NCBI RefSeq assembly: GCF_011745145.1
Contig: NZ_CP050191.1
Coordinates: 957,991-1,021,990, forward strand
Direction: 5' to 3'
DNA length: 64,000 nucleotides
DNA from: Mycobacterium sp. DL440
Lineage (GTDB): Bacteria > Actinomycetota > Actinomycetes > Mycobacteriales > Mycobacteriaceae
Positions 44,668-53,227 of the stretch are shown here, piece after piece. The notes under the pieces are model-generated. The model saw only the letters and a program-made list of their open reading frames with translations. It was not told the origin of the DNA and did not search any database. How positions within the stretch are numbered: position 1 is the stretch's first letter; each line of letters opens with the position of its first letter. A program made the translations under genes and the position numbers.

Positions 44668-44748
44668 CGGCAGACCTCTGCAGCGTTTCCGGCAGCGGAT
44701 GCCTGCCCGCGTCTGAGCGCGCAGCCCAAGTGGCCGTCGCACCATTGA

Positions 44749-44775
44749 CGATAGGACACCGTGTGTCCTATCGTT
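44749..44775. promoter_or_regulatory. Operator O2 upstream of the aldolase operon
   Basis: Perfect 11-base dyad ACGATAGGACA / TGTCCTATCGT with a 5-base spacer (CCGTG), centred about 61 bases before the aldolase ATG. It shares ATAGGACA-N5-TGTCCTAT with O1 and stands at the same distance from its start codon. Confidence 0.82.
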
Positions 44776-44822
44776 CGAGATGTGTCTCCAATGCGGGCTT
44801 CCAATCGGAAAGGTGGGCTGAG

Positions 44823-45608
44823 ATGACGACCACGCTGGGTGATTCGAAACAGGTTTTGATGCAGCGTGCCCTCGATGGGTTGTCAACCCATGTCGAGGAC
44901 TCCACACTGACGACGCAGCAGAAGCTGGCATTGACATGCCGAGCGCTGTTCGACGCAGGCCATGACTCAGGGCTCGCAGGTCAGATCACCGCACGGGCCG
45001 AGAAGCCGGGCACGTACTACACCCAGCGGCTGGGATTGGGCTTCGACGAGATCACCGAGGACAATTTGCTGCTCGTCGACGAGGACCTCAATGTTCTCAA
45101 GGGTGAGGGAATGGCAAACCCCGCCAATCGTTTCCACACCTGGATCTACCGCGCCCGGCCCGATGTGCAGTGCATCGTGCACACGCACCCGTTCCACGTC
45201 GCCGCGCTCTCGATGCTGGAAGTTCCGCTGCAGGTGTCGCAGATGGATATCGCACCGCTGTACGACGACTGTGCATTTCTGGCCGACTGGCCCGGAGTCC
45301 CGGTGGGCAATGAAGAGGGCGAGATCATCAGCGCCGCGCTGGGGGACAAGAAGGCCATCCTGTTGGCCCACCACGGCCATGTGATCGCCGGAGCCAGCAT
45401 CGAGGAGTCGTGCTCGCTGGCGATGCTGATCGAGCGCGGCGCCAAACTGCAACTGGCCGCCATGGCAGCGGGCACCATCGCCGACCTTCCTCCACGACTG
45501 GCCCGCGAGGCCCACGACTGGACGTTGCGACCCAAACGCAGCCAGGCCAACTTCGCCTACTACGCGCGCCGGGCGCTCCGCAACCACCCGGACGCGCTGA
45601 CCAGCTGA
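44823..45608 (+). CDS. Class II aldolase/adducin-family protein
   Basis: A 261-residue class II aldolase-fold protein. Zinc ligands are seen in V-H-T-H-P-F-H and the later A-H-H-G-H-V, with an upstream S-G-L-A-G-Q-I-T-A-R phosphate-loop-like segment that lacks the usual N-S/H. Subgroup members act as aldolases, epimerases or decarboxylases on hydroxy or keto acids. It is the first gene of an operon with a DapA-like lyase, both behind operator O2. Exact reaction unknown. Confidence 0.84.
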   Translation: MTTTLGDSKQVLMQRALDGLSTHVEDSTLTTQQKLALTCRALFDAGHDSGLAGQITARAEKPGTYYTQRLGLGFDEITEDNLLLVDEDLNVLKGEGMANPANRFHTWIYRARPDVQCIVHTHPFHVAALSMLEVPLQVSQMDIAPLYDDCAFLADWPGVPVGNEEGEIISAALGDKKAILLAHHGHVIAGASIEESCSLAMLIERGAKLQLAAMAAGTIADLPPRLAREAHDWTLRPKRSQANFAYYARRALRNHPDALTS

Positions 45609-45653
45609 CCAGCTCGCACCGATCCAATACGAACCGCAGAAGGACGCCAAATC

Positions 45654-46538
45654 ATGACTGCCAACACTGGAATCCACGGCATTCTCGCCTATCCCGTCAC
45701 GCCGTTCACCGAGGACCACCGCATCGATACCGACAAGCTCGCCGCCCTCGTCGACCGGTTGGTGACGGGCGGTGCGCACGGGATCGTCCCGCTGGGCAGC
45801 ACGGGTGAGTCGGCCTATCTCACCGAAGCCGAGTTCGATGCCGTCATCGACACCACGATCGGTGTGGTCGGCCGCCGGGTGCCGGTCATCATCGGCGCGT
45901 CAGATCTCACTACTGCCAATACCGTTCGTCGGGCGCAGTATGCCGAGCGGGCCGGCGCGGACGCGGTGATGGTGCTGCCGATCTCCTACTGGAAACTGTC
46001 CGAGCGGGAGATCGCGCAGCACTATGCCGCAATCGGGGCGGCCATCGGAATTCCCATCATGGTGTACAACAACCCGGCGACCAGTGGCATCGATATGCGG
46101 CCAGAACTGCTGGTGCAGATGTTCAAGGACATCGACAACGTGACGATGGTCAAGGAATCCACCGGCGACCTGTCGCGGATGCTCCGCATCGCGGAGCTGA
46201 GCGACGGGCAGTTGCCCTTCTACAACGGCAACAACCCGTTGGCGCTCAAGGCCTTCAATGCAGGAGCGAAGGGGTGGTGTACTGCCGCGCCGAACCTCCG
46301 TCCGCAGCCGTGCCTGGATCTCTATGAGGCGGTCCGGGCGGGCGACCGGGCAAGGGCCGAATCGTTGTACGAGGATCTGCGGCCACTGTTGGAGTTCATC
46401 GTGGCCGGCGGTCTGCCCACCACGATCAAGGGTGGACTCGAGCTGCTGGGCCAGGGCGTCGGAGTGCCGCGGCTGCCGTTGCTCCCGCTCGATGAGGGTG
46501 GGCGCGAAGAGCTGAGCCGGCTCCTCGCGGTGTCCTGA
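45654..46538 (+). CDS. DapA/NAL-family aldolase
   Basis: A 294-residue TIM-barrel lyase of the dihydrodipicolinate synthase/N-acetylneuraminate lyase family. The Schiff-base lysine is K167 in V-K-E-S-T-G-D, with Y138 in M-V-Y-N-N-P and the carboxylate-binding G-S-T-G-E at 48-52. A true DapA is expected beside dapB, which is not here. Context with a class II aldolase points to retro-aldol cleavage of a keto acid to pyruvate. The start follows AGAAGGACG at 45638-45646. Confidence 0.88.
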   Translation: MTANTGIHGILAYPVTPFTEDHRIDTDKLAALVDRLVTGGAHGIVPLGSTGESAYLTEAEFDAVIDTTIGVVGRRVPVIIGASDLTTANTVRRAQYAERAGADAVMVLPISYWKLSEREIAQHYAAIGAAIGIPIMVYNNPATSGIDMRPELLVQMFKDIDNVTMVKESTGDLSRMLRIAELSDGQLPFYNGNNPLALKAFNAGAKGWCTAAPNLRPQPCLDLYEAVRAGDRARAESLYEDLRPLLEFIVAGGLPTTIKGGLELLGQGVGVPRLPLLPLDEGGREELSRLLAVS

Positions 46539-46544
46539 CCCCGG

Positions 46545-47021
46545 TTATGAGCGTCCTTTGCCCAACAGCTTTCGGGTGCGCGCAGGCGCCGTGGCGGGGA
46601 TGTCGGCGAGGATGTCGGCGAGTGTGACGCCGTCGAGGCTGGTCCGCCAGGCCTGGTGGGCATCGGCCATTTTCACCGCCAGGATGCACTCATGGCGGCA
46701 CCAGCTCGTCGGGAGGGCGCCGCGGCCCTGCTGGCGGATCTCGCGGCATTCGTAGGGCGCGGACGCACCGTCGACGGCCTCGACGATCTGCAGCAGCGTG
46801 ATGGCAGCGGGTGCCCGGCCGAGCCGAAAGCCGCCGCGCGGACCGGTCGTCGCAACCAGCACACCCGCGCGGGTGAGCGCCTGCAGCTGCTTGGCCAGAT
46901 AGGCGGCGGGCAGATCGAAATACTCCGCGAGATCGGCAGCCGAGGCGGTGGCCCCGGGCTCGAGCTGCGCCAGCGACGTCGCGCAATGTAGCGCCCACTC
47001 GGTGGCCACGGGAAGTTTCAC
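46545..47021 (-). CDS. Rrf2-family regulator, Fe-S type likely
   Basis: A 158-residue Rrf2 protein with an N-terminal winged helix (residues 1-70, including D-L-P-A-A-Y-L-A-K-Q-L-Q-A-L and G-P-R-G-G-F-R-L). Three cysteines, C92, C108 and C112, occupy the cluster region, but their spacing (15 then 3) differs from IscR/NsrR (C-x5-7-C). It may still bind a 2Fe-2S cluster. It is divergent from the NmrA-like gene with a 73-base gap holding a dyad. Confidence 0.85.
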   Translation of the reverse strand: MKLPVATEWALHCATSLAQLEPGATASAADLAEYFDLPAAYLAKQLQALTRAGVLVATTGPRGGFRLGRAPAAITLLQIVEAVDGASAPYECREIRQQGRGALPTSWCRHECILAVKMADAHQAWRTSLDGVTLADILADIPATAPARTRKLLGKGRS

Positions 47022-47046
47022 GGCCCGTAGTCTATTACAGATATTA

Positions 47047-47063
47047 CGGACCTATATAGTCCG
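47047..47063. promoter_or_regulatory. Dyad between Rrf2 and NmrA-like genes
   Basis: CGGAC-CTATATA-GTCCG in the short AT-richer gap between two divergent genes. A 5-base inverted repeat around an AT-rich centre suits an Rrf2-type operator or an overlapping -10 element. Binding is inferred from position only. Confidence 0.45.
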
Positions 47064-47094
47064 AGATACCTATTGGCCAGGACGGGAGACCATC

Positions 47095-47850
47095 ATGCGA
47101 ATTGCAGTGGCAGGCGCGACGGGAAACATCGGGGCGCGCGTGGTCGCCGCTCTGCAGGGCGCTGGACACGAGGTGGTGGCGATCAGCCGCTCGAACGGGG
47201 TGGACCTGTCCACTGGCGACGGGCTCGACGCCGCCCTGGCCGGGGTGCGGGCGGTGGTCGACGTGATCAGCACCCCACCCCTTGACCGTGAAGGCACCGT
47301 CGACTACCTGGGCAGCGCCACCGGCAATCTGCTCGCCGCCGAAGCCCGCGCCGGGGTGACGCATCATGTGCTGCTGTCCATCGTCGGGATCCACGGCATC
47401 GACGGCAATCCGCACTACGCCGGAAAGCGCGAGCAGGAGAAGCTGATCGAAGCCGGGCCGGTGCCCTGGACGATCGTGCCGGCCACTCAGTTCCACGATT
47501 TCGCCGAGATGGTGGTGAGCTGGACCGAACAGGAGGGCCCTGATGGTGTCAGTGCGCCGATCGCGCCGCTGCTGGTGCAGCCCATCGATCCGGACGACGT
47601 GGCCGCCGTGCTGGCCGAGGTGGTCGTGGGCGATCCGCAGGGCCGCCATGTCGATGTGGCCGGGCCGCAGACGCAGGATCTGGTCGACATGGCCCGCCGG
47701 ACCCTGGCGCTGCGCGGCCGCGAGGTGACGTTGGTGCCGACGTGGGCGTCGGTCTTCGATGTGCAGATGGCCGGCAACGCGCTGTTGCCCGGCGAGGGCG
47801 CGCGCATCGCGCCCACCACCTTCGAGCAGTGGCTGAGCCGGCAGCGGTAG
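47095..47850 (+). CDS. NmrA-like NAD(P)-binding protein
   Basis: A 251-residue atypical SDR. It begins with the Rossmann motif V-A-G-A-T-G-N-I-G-A-R at residues 5-15, and contains H-H-V-L-L-S-I-V-G and K-R-E-Q-E-K. No Y-x3-K pair is clear (Y-A-G-K-R-E is the nearest), so it may bind NADPH as a redox sensor or act on a small quinone. It is divergent from the Rrf2 regulator, a typical regulator-target pair. It ends the accessory block 45 bases before uvrD2. Confidence 0.82.
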   Translation: MRIAVAGATGNIGARVVAALQGAGHEVVAISRSNGVDLSTGDGLDAALAGVRAVVDVISTPPLDREGTVDYLGSATGNLLAAEARAGVTHHVLLSIVGIHGIDGNPHYAGKREQEKLIEAGPVPWTIVPATQFHDFAEMVVSWTEQEGPDGVSAPIAPLLVQPIDPDDVAAVLAEVVVGDPQGRHVDVAGPQTQDLVDMARRTLALRGREVTLVPTWASVFDVQMAGNALLPGEGARIAPTTFEQWLSRQR

Positions 47851-47895
47851 GCCGGGGCCACGCCGGGCCCGGGACTGTCACCGGTCTCTGACACC

Positions 47896-50031
47896 ATGGA
47901 CCGCATGCCGTTGGAGGCTCCCTCGCCCGCTCTGGGCGATCTCGATGATGAGCAGCGGGAGGCAGTGCTGGCCGCCCGCGGCCCCGTATGCGTGCTGGCC
48001 GGTGCCGGTACGGGCAAGACCCGCACCATCACCCGCCGGATCGCGCACCTGGTGGCCGGCGGTCACGTCGCGCCCAGTCAGGTGCTCGCGGTGACGTTCA
48101 CCGCGCGAGCCGCGGGCGAGATGCGGGGCCGGTTGCGGGCATTGGGTCAGGAGTCGGGGGTGAACACCGCGGCAGTGCAGGCGGTGACGTTCCACGCCGC
48201 GGCGCGCCGCCAGCTTCAGTACTTCTGGCCGCGCCTGGTCGGCGATACCGGGTGGGAGCTGCTCGACAGCAAGTTCTCCGTGGTCGCTCAGGCCGCCAAC
48301 CGGGCCGGAATGCAGACCAGCACCGACGACGTTCGCGACCTGGCCGGCGAAATCGAGTGGGCCAAGGCATCTTTGATCACCCCCGAGGCCTACAGCACCG
48401 CGGTCGCGAAGGTCGGGCGTGACATCCCGTTCGACGCGGCCAAGGTCGCGGCCGTCTATTCGGGTTACGAGGCGCTCAAGGCTCGCCGCGACGGCTCGGC
48501 GCTGTTGGATTTCGACGACCTGCTGCTGCACACCGCCGCGGCCATCGAGAACGACGCGGCGGTCGCCCAGGAATTCCGCGACCGCTACCGCTGCTTCGTC
48601 GTCGACGAGTACCAGGACGTCACGCCCCTGCAACAGCGGGTGCTCGACGCCTGGCTGGGGGAGCGCGACGACCTCACCGTGGTCGGTGACGCCAACCAGA
48701 CGATCTATTCGTTCACCGGGGCCACTCCGCGTTTCCTGCTGGACTTCTCCCGGCGCTTCCCTGACGCCGCGGTGGTCCGGCTGGAACGCGACTACCGCTC
48801 GACGCCGCAGGTGGTGTCGTTGGCCAACCGGGTGATCGCCGCTGCGCGTGGCCGGATGGCAGGCAGCAAGCTGCATCTGGTGGGGCAGCGCGATCCTGGT
48901 CCCGAGCCGACGTTCTCCGAGTATCCCGACGAGGTCGCCGAGGCCAACGCCGTCGCCCGGTCCATCAAGAAGCTGATCGAAAACGGCACGGAGCCGGCCG
49001 AAATCGCGGTGCTGTACCGGATCAACGCGCAGTCCGAAGTCTACGAGGAGGCGCTCACGGAGGCCGGCGTCGCGTTCCAGGTCCGGGGTGGCGAGGGTTT
49101 CTTCAGCCGCCAGGAGATCCGCCAGGCGCTGGTGGCGATGCAACGCTTCGCCGAGCGGGACATTCCGGAGGACAACCTGGCGGCCCTGGTGCGTGAGCTG
49201 CTGGAGCCGCTGGGGCTGACGGCCGAGCCGCCGGCCGGCACCAAGGCACGGGAACGCTGGGACGCGTTGACGGCCCTGGCCGAACTGGTGGACGAAGAGG
49301 TCGCGGTGCGCCCGGAACTGGATCTGCGGGCACTGGTCGCCGAGCTGCGTCAGCGGGCCGACTCCCGGCATCCACCGGTGGTGCAGGGTGTGACGTTGGC
49401 GTCACTACATGCGGCCAAGGGCCTGGAGTGGGATGCGGTGTTCCTGGTGGGCCTGGCCGACAACACCTTGCCGATCTCCCATGCGCTCGCGCACGGGCCC
49501 GACAGTGAGCCGGTGGAGGAGGAGCGTCGGCTGCTCTATGTCGGTGTCACCCGCGCACGGGTGCACCTGGGGCTGAGTTGGGCGTTGGCCCGCACCCCTG
49601 GTGGGCGGCAGGGCCGACGGCCGTCGCGGTTCCTCAACGGCATCGCGCCGCAGCTACAGAATTCCGCCGGCTCAGCCCCGGACCGGTCGCGTCGTCCGCG
49701 CGGTCCGGCGCCGCGCTGCCGGGTGTGCAATGCCCCGCTGTCGACGCCGCCGGCGATCATGTTGCGCCGCTGTGAAACCTGTCCGTCGGACTTGGACGAG
49801 GAGCTGCTCACCGAGCTCAAGGAGTGGCGGCTGCGTGTTTCCAAGGAGATGAAAGTGCCGGCGTACGTGGTGTTCACCGACAACACCCTGATCGCCATCG
49901 CCGAGTCACTGCCGACCGACGATGCCGCGCTGGTGGCCCTCCCCGGGATCGGTGCGCGCAAGCTGGAGCAGTACGGCCCGGATGTCCTCGAGTTGGTCGT
50001 CGAACGGGTGAAAGCCCGCCAAGATTCGTAA
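47896..50031 (+). CDS. uvrD2: ATP-dependent helicase UvrD2
   Basis: A 711-residue SF1 helicase. Walker A is G-A-G-T-G-K-T-R, Walker B D-E-Y-Q-D-V, motif [15 protein letters not shown], and motif V H-A-A-K-G-L-E-W. After the motor come a tetracysteine module (C-R-V-C and C-E-T-C, about residues 614-637) and a C-terminal HRDC domain (about 640-711). This layout is specific to mycobacterial UvrD2. The ATG at 47896 or one 9 bases later are equally likely. Confidence 0.94.
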   Translation: MDRMPLEAPSPALGDLDDEQREAVLAARGPVCVLAGAGTGKTRTITRRIAHLVAGGHVAPSQVLAVTFTARAAGEMRGRLRALGQESGVNTAAVQAVTFHAAARRQLQYFWPRLVGDTGWELLDSKFSVVAQAANRAGMQTSTDDVRDLAGEIEWAKASLITPEAYSTAVAKVGRDIPFDAAKVAAVYSGYEALKARRDGSALLDFDDLLLHTAAAIENDAAVAQEFRDRYRCFVVDEYQDVTPLQQRVLDAWLGERDDLTVVGDANQTIYSFTGATPRFLLDFSRRFPDAAVVRLERDYRSTPQVVSLANRVIAAARGRMAGSKLHLVGQRDPGPEPTFSEYPDEVAEANAVARSIKKLIENGTEPAEIAVLYRINAQSEVYEEALTEAGVAFQVRGGEGFFSRQEIRQALVAMQRFAERDIPEDNLAALVRELLEPLGLTAEPPAGTKARERWDALTALAELVDEEVAVRPELDLRALVAELRQRADSRHPPVVQGVTLASLHAAKGLEWDAVFLVGLADNTLPISHALAHGPDSEPVEEERRLLYVGVTRARVHLGLSWALARTPGGRQGRRPSRFLNGIAPQLQNSAGSAPDRSRRPRGPAPRCRVCNAPLSTPPAIMLRRCETCPSDLDEELLTELKEWRLRVSKEMKVPAYVVFTDNTLIAIAESLPTDDAALVALPGIGARKLEQYGPDVLELVVERVKARQDS

Positions 50032-50055
50032 AGATCGCGCCAAAACCGCAGGTAG

Positions 50056-50093
50056 AAAATAGGTTGTGCGATTTGGCTGTTAGGCTTTAGCCT
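50056..50093 (+). promoter_or_regulatory. whiB7 promoter with WhiB7 AT-rich element
   Basis: AAAAT (50056-50060), then TTGTGC (50064-50069) as a -35-like hexamer, 18 bases, and TAGCCT (50088-50093) as -10; an alternative TAGGCT starts at 50081. WhiB7 is known to bind AT-rich bases just upstream of the -35 of its targets, including its own gene, and this arrangement fits. The region sits 25-62 bases after the uvrD2 stop. Confidence 0.7.
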
Positions 50094-50136
50094 CGTAACA
50101 CAGCTCTGGTAACGAGACGGAAGGAGGGCGCCCGCA

Positions 50137-50358
50137 ATGGATAGCAACATCAATTTCAGTGGTGTAGCGGCTGCAGGCATGCCGTCGTCCGTTCTCGCCG
50201 TCGCCGTTTCCCTGGTTTCCCCGGAGGGACGCCGGCATGCCGCGCCCGCTGCCCCCGCCTCCGCCGCATGGCTGGCCGCCGCCGCTGCTATTGCACCGCA
50301 GCACAAGCGCCGTCCGGCCGCCGCGATTGGCGCGTCCGTGGATCGGAGCCCCTTCTAG
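50137..50358 (+). CDS. whiB7 leader peptide (candidate uORF)
   Basis: A 73-residue frame starting M-D-S-N-I-N-F-S-G after a strong AAGGAGGG at 50121-50128. The product is Ala/Pro/Arg-rich with no domain. It ends 22 bases before an intrinsic terminator. In known mycobacteria whiB7 is preceded by a translated leader that couples ribosome stalling to read-through. The last codons here contain GTCCGTGG (50334-50341), able to pair with the terminator's left arm. The exact uORF start needs ribosome data. Confidence 0.65.
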   Translation: MDSNINFSGVAAAGMPSSVLAVAVSLVSPEGRRHAAPAAPASAAWLAAAAAIAPQHKRRPAAAIGASVDRSPF

Positions 50359-50380
50359 GAAGCTCCCATCACCAGCCAAA

Positions 50381-50424
50381 TGGCCACGGACCCGCAGTCA
50401 ACCGGATCCGTGGCCAATTTTTTT
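50381..50424 (+). terminator. Attenuator upstream of whiB7
   Basis: Stem TGGCCACGGACCC (50381-50393) with GGATCCGTGGCCA (50404-50416), one mismatch, a 10-base loop, and a following run of T (50418-50424). It is an intrinsic terminator 89 bases before the whiB7 ATG, so most transcripts would stop here unless read-through is triggered. GTCCGTGG in the uORF competes for CCACGGAC (50384-50391). Confidence 0.9.
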
Positions 50425-50512
50425 GGGTTCTCCACCCCCAGAAACCTGGTCGCAGATCCATCCAAGAGACAGATCGCCGACAACTACGACCAGGAAGTAG
50501 GGGGATAAGTAC

Positions 50513-50824
50513 ATGTCCATTGCGATGACCGCTCCGGAGGTGAGCGTCGCGCCGATGACATGCGAGCAGCGGCTACCGGCGGTGCCATGCCACATCGGGA
50601 ATCCCGATCTGTGGTTCGCCGAGAGCCCAGTCGATCTGGAGCAGGCCAAGGCGCTGTGCGCGGATTGCCCGATCCGCAACGCGTGCCTGACGGCTGCGCT
50701 GGAACGGCAGGAGCCGTGGGGTGTCTGGGGCGGTGAGATCCTCGACCGCGGAACCATCGTGGCCCGCAAGCGGCCGCGTGGCCGTCCACGGAAGAACGCC
50801 GCGGGGAACCCGGCCGCCGCGTGA
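50513..50824 (+). CDS. whiB7: WhiB7 antibiotic-resistance regulator
   Basis: A 103-residue Wbl protein. Cluster cysteines are C26, C49, C52 and C58. The E-P-W-G-V-W-G-G-E turn is at 67-75 and the AT-hook R-G-R-P-R-K at 89-94, the two marks of WhiB7. It binds sigma-A and activates intrinsic resistance genes on ribosome stress. The ATG at 50513 follows AGGGGGATAAGTAC. Expression is probably set by the promoter at 50056 and the attenuator at 50381. Confidence 0.95.
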   Translation: MSIAMTAPEVSVAPMTCEQRLPAVPCHIGNPDLWFAESPVDLEQAKALCADCPIRNACLTAALERQEPWGVWGGEILDRGTIVARKRPRGRPRKNAAGNPAAA

Positions 50825-50856
50825 GTGCGGCGGTCGGGTTGCCGCACCCACACATT

Positions 50857-50902
50857 GTCACGCTGGAGCGACGCCCGGCCTCGGGCGCCACTCCAGCGTG
50901 AC
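50857..50902. terminator. Long hairpin between whiB7 and ABC1 gene
   Basis: Perfect 12-base arms GTCACGCTGGAG (50857-50868) and CTCCAGCGTGAC (50891-50902) with an inner CGCCCG/CGGGCG stem. It lies between convergent genes. No T tract follows on either side, so it may slow polymerase or block RNA decay rather than act as a classical terminator. Confidence 0.6.
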
Positions 50903-50940
50903 GGTCGGGCCGTCAGGGCCTGCCAAAGTACCGGTGGCTC

Positions 50941-52260
50941 TTAGGCCGCCTCGTCGGCGAAGCCCGGAACCAGTTCGGTGGCAATCGCTTTCATCGGCAC
51001 ATGCGCATCGAGTTGGCAGCTCATCGCGATGGTCGAGGCGATCACCCGCAACGGGATGGCCAGGTTGGGTGGCAGGTCGAGCTGGCGGGCTGTCTTGATC
51101 TGGGCCACCCAGTTGTCCATTTGACCGGCCGCCATCTTCTGAATCCACCGGCGGTTGTAGTGGAAGACGTCGACCTCGATCGGTTCGACGTACTGGCGCA
51201 ACATGTCGTCGACTTCCTCGATCGAAACCTGTTGGCCCTTCTGGATGAAGCCCGCTTCCTCCATCGTGGGCAGCAGCTCGTCGTAGTTCTTGTCCCGGGC
51301 CAGCCGGATGCACTCGCCCAGGGCGGTCGGGAAGCCGTCGGGCAGCGGTGCGACGGCGCCGAAGTCGATGACGCCCATCCGCCCGTCGGGCAGCAGCATG
51401 AAGTTCCCGGGATGGGCATCGCCGTGCATCATCTGCAGCCGCTTGGGTGCGTCGAAGGTGAGTTCGGACAGCCGGGTGCCCATGAGGTCGCGCTGTTCGG
51501 GGGTGCCCTCGCGGATGATGACCGACATCGGGATGCCGTCCATCCATTCGGCGATGACGACCTTTGGCGCGCTGGCGACGATGGCGGGGACGCAGAAATG
51601 GGGATCGTCGCGGTACGCCTTGGCGAAGGCGCGCTGATTCTCGGCCTCAAGCCGGTAGTCCAGCTCCATGTCGGTGCGTTCGATCAACTCGTCGACGATG
51701 CCCTGGATGTCGATGCCGGGGGCCAGCTGCTTGAACACGCCGACCAGGCGCTGGATTGTCTTGAGGTCCGCCCGCAGTGCCTCGTCGGCACCGGGGTATT
51801 GGATCTTGACGGCCACCTCGCGTCCGTCGGACCAGACCGCCTTGTGCACCTGACCGATGCTGGCCGAGGCCACGGGCGTGTCGTCGAACGAGCTGAACCG
51901 CTCCCGCCACTTGGTGCCGAGCTGCGCATCGAGGACCCGGTGCACCTTGGCGGCCGGGAGTGGCGGTGCTTCGCGCTGCAACTTGGTCAACGCCTCGCGA
52001 TACGGCTTGCCGTACTGCTCGGGGATGGCCGCCTCGAGCACCGACAGCGCCTGGCCCACCTTCATCGCCCCGCCCTTGAGCTCGCCGAGCACGGCGAACA
52101 ATTGTTGGGCGGCTTTGTCCATCAATTCGGCCGTGACCTCGTCCTTGGACTTGCCGGTCAGGCGCTTGCCGAAACCCAGTGCGGCGCGGCCGGCCATGCC
52201 GCCGGCCAGCCCGGCAAGCTTGGCATTACGTGCGACGCTTCCCCGTTTGATGTCGGTCAC
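50941..52260 (-). CDS. ABC1/UbiB-type atypical kinase (Rv3197-like)
   Basis: A 439-residue UbiB/ABC1 protein. The family's K-x-G-Q motif reads M-K-V-G-Q-A-L-S. Kinase-like motifs are V-A-S-A-S-I-G-Q-V-H, V-A-V-K-I-Q-Y-P-G, H-G-D-A-H-P-G-N-F and I-D-F-G-A-V. It resembles Rv3197, reported to contribute to macrolide tolerance and linked to whiB7; the convergent neighbour here supports that link. The GTG at 52260 gives M-T-D-I-K-R-G. Confidence 0.88.
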   Translation of the reverse strand: MTDIKRGSVARNAKLAGLAGGMAGRAALGFGKRLTGKSKDEVTAELMDKAAQQLFAVLGELKGGAMKVGQALSVLEAAIPEQYGKPYREALTKLQREAPPLPAAKVHRVLDAQLGTKWRERFSSFDDTPVASASIGQVHKAVWSDGREVAVKIQYPGADEALRADLKTIQRLVGVFKQLAPGIDIQGIVDELIERTDMELDYRLEAENQRAFAKAYRDDPHFCVPAIVASAPKVVIAEWMDGIPMSVIIREGTPEQRDLMGTRLSELTFDAPKRLQMMHGDAHPGNFMLLPDGRMGVIDFGAVAPLPDGFPTALGECIRLARDKNYDELLPTMEEAGFIQKGQQVSIEEVDDMLRQYVEPIEVDVFHYNRRWIQKMAAGQMDNWVAQIKTARQLDLPPNLAIPLRVIASTIAMSCQLDAHVPMKAIATELVPGFADEAA

Positions 52261-52317
52261 CAGACCATCATCCACGACTCGGCTGAACCGCCCACAACCA
52301 ACTGGCAACATCCGTTT

Positions 52318-53163
52318 TCAACATGGGCAGTCGGGGTGCCGGGACCAGCGCCGCGCGACGATCGAGTACCCGTCGGCGTCGAGTTCGAGGGTGGTGTTCA
52401 GCGTCGCCGGCGCAGCGGGTGCGGTCTCGTCACCGTCGGTATGTCTGACCGCGCGGATCACCAGGTCGACCTGCCGCATCGCCAGCGCCGCAGTGGCCAG
52501 GATGGTCGCGCGGGCGGCGCTGCCGACGGTGCCCCTGAGTTGGGTTGCCACAGCAGGCCACGCCGCGTCGCGATCGGTGCGGTGTAGATCGGCGCAGCGC
52601 AGGCAGCTGGTGAGCCCCGGGATCACCAGCGGCCCCACCAAGCCGGCGCCGTCGCGGACCCGCACCGGCAGGTGGGCGATCCCGCCGTGATGCAGTTCTT
52701 GCAGCAGCCGCGGGTCGGTGACCTGGTAGTCGGCCAGCACCACCAGGTCGGTAGAGGCCGCCACGTTCCTGGTGTGCGGGTGCGTGCTGTGCCTGACCCG
52801 CGCGCCCGAGCAGCGCAGGCCGTTGGCCAGCAGCTCCGACAGCGGTCCGCGGCCGTGCACACGGATGGATGCCGACCGCGTCGGCCGTGCGGGCGTGGCG
52901 GCGACGGTGAGCATTCCGGCTTCTGTCAATGCGGCGATCAGCTCATCGATGGCCTCGCCGTCGTCGAATGATTCTGCAGCCGTGACCAATTCATCGCGGG
53001 TGGCGCCGGCCTGCAGTACCCGCAGCAGATCGGCCAACTGCGCTTGGCTCATTCCGGCCGGGGGACGCACCAGAACCGCGCGCCGCGGATCCCAGCCCAA
53101 CTGAACCACCTCGTCGGGACGCAGCAGGATCGGTCGGCCTGCGGCGAGCACGTAGCGCGTCAT
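52318..53163 (-). CDS. TOMM-type cyclodehydratase-like protein (Rv3196-like)
   Basis: A 281-residue protein related to the E1-like/leader-binding half of thiazole/oxazole-modified microcin cyclodehydratases. It has C-L-R-C-A-D-L-H-R-T-D-R-D-A-A-W in the middle and a C-terminal R-H-P-D-C-P-C, together the four cysteines of the zinc site. The N-terminal part looks like a winged helix of the leader-recognition type. No YcaO protein or precursor peptide is nearby, so it is an orphan and its present function is unknown. Confidence 0.72.
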   Translation of the reverse strand: MTRYVLAAGRPILLRPDEVVQLGWDPRRAVLVRPPAGMSQAQLADLLRVLQAGATRDELVTAAESFDDGEAIDELIAALTEAGMLTVAATPARPTRSASIRVHGRGPLSELLANGLRCSGARVRHSTHPHTRNVAASTDLVVLADYQVTDPRLLQELHHGGIAHLPVRVRDGAGLVGPLVIPGLTSCLRCADLHRTDRDAAWPAVATQLRGTVGSAARATILATAALAMRQVDLVIRAVRHTDGDETAPAAPATLNTTLELDADGYSIVARRWSRHPDCPC

Positions 53164-53227
53164 GCGAAGACTCTGCCACGGCGGCGGGGACCGCCGTTTC
53201 AGTTATCCACAGGCCGCCGTGCGGGGG

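Noticed and set aside
47878..49371. 497-residue minus-strand frame opposite uvrD2
   Set aside because: It is a shadow of the helicase gene; no ribosome site or family motif was seen.
50237..50528. Two further short plus-strand frames in the whiB7 leader
   Set aside because: They lack a ribosome site and run through the terminator; the frame at 50137 is the better uORF.
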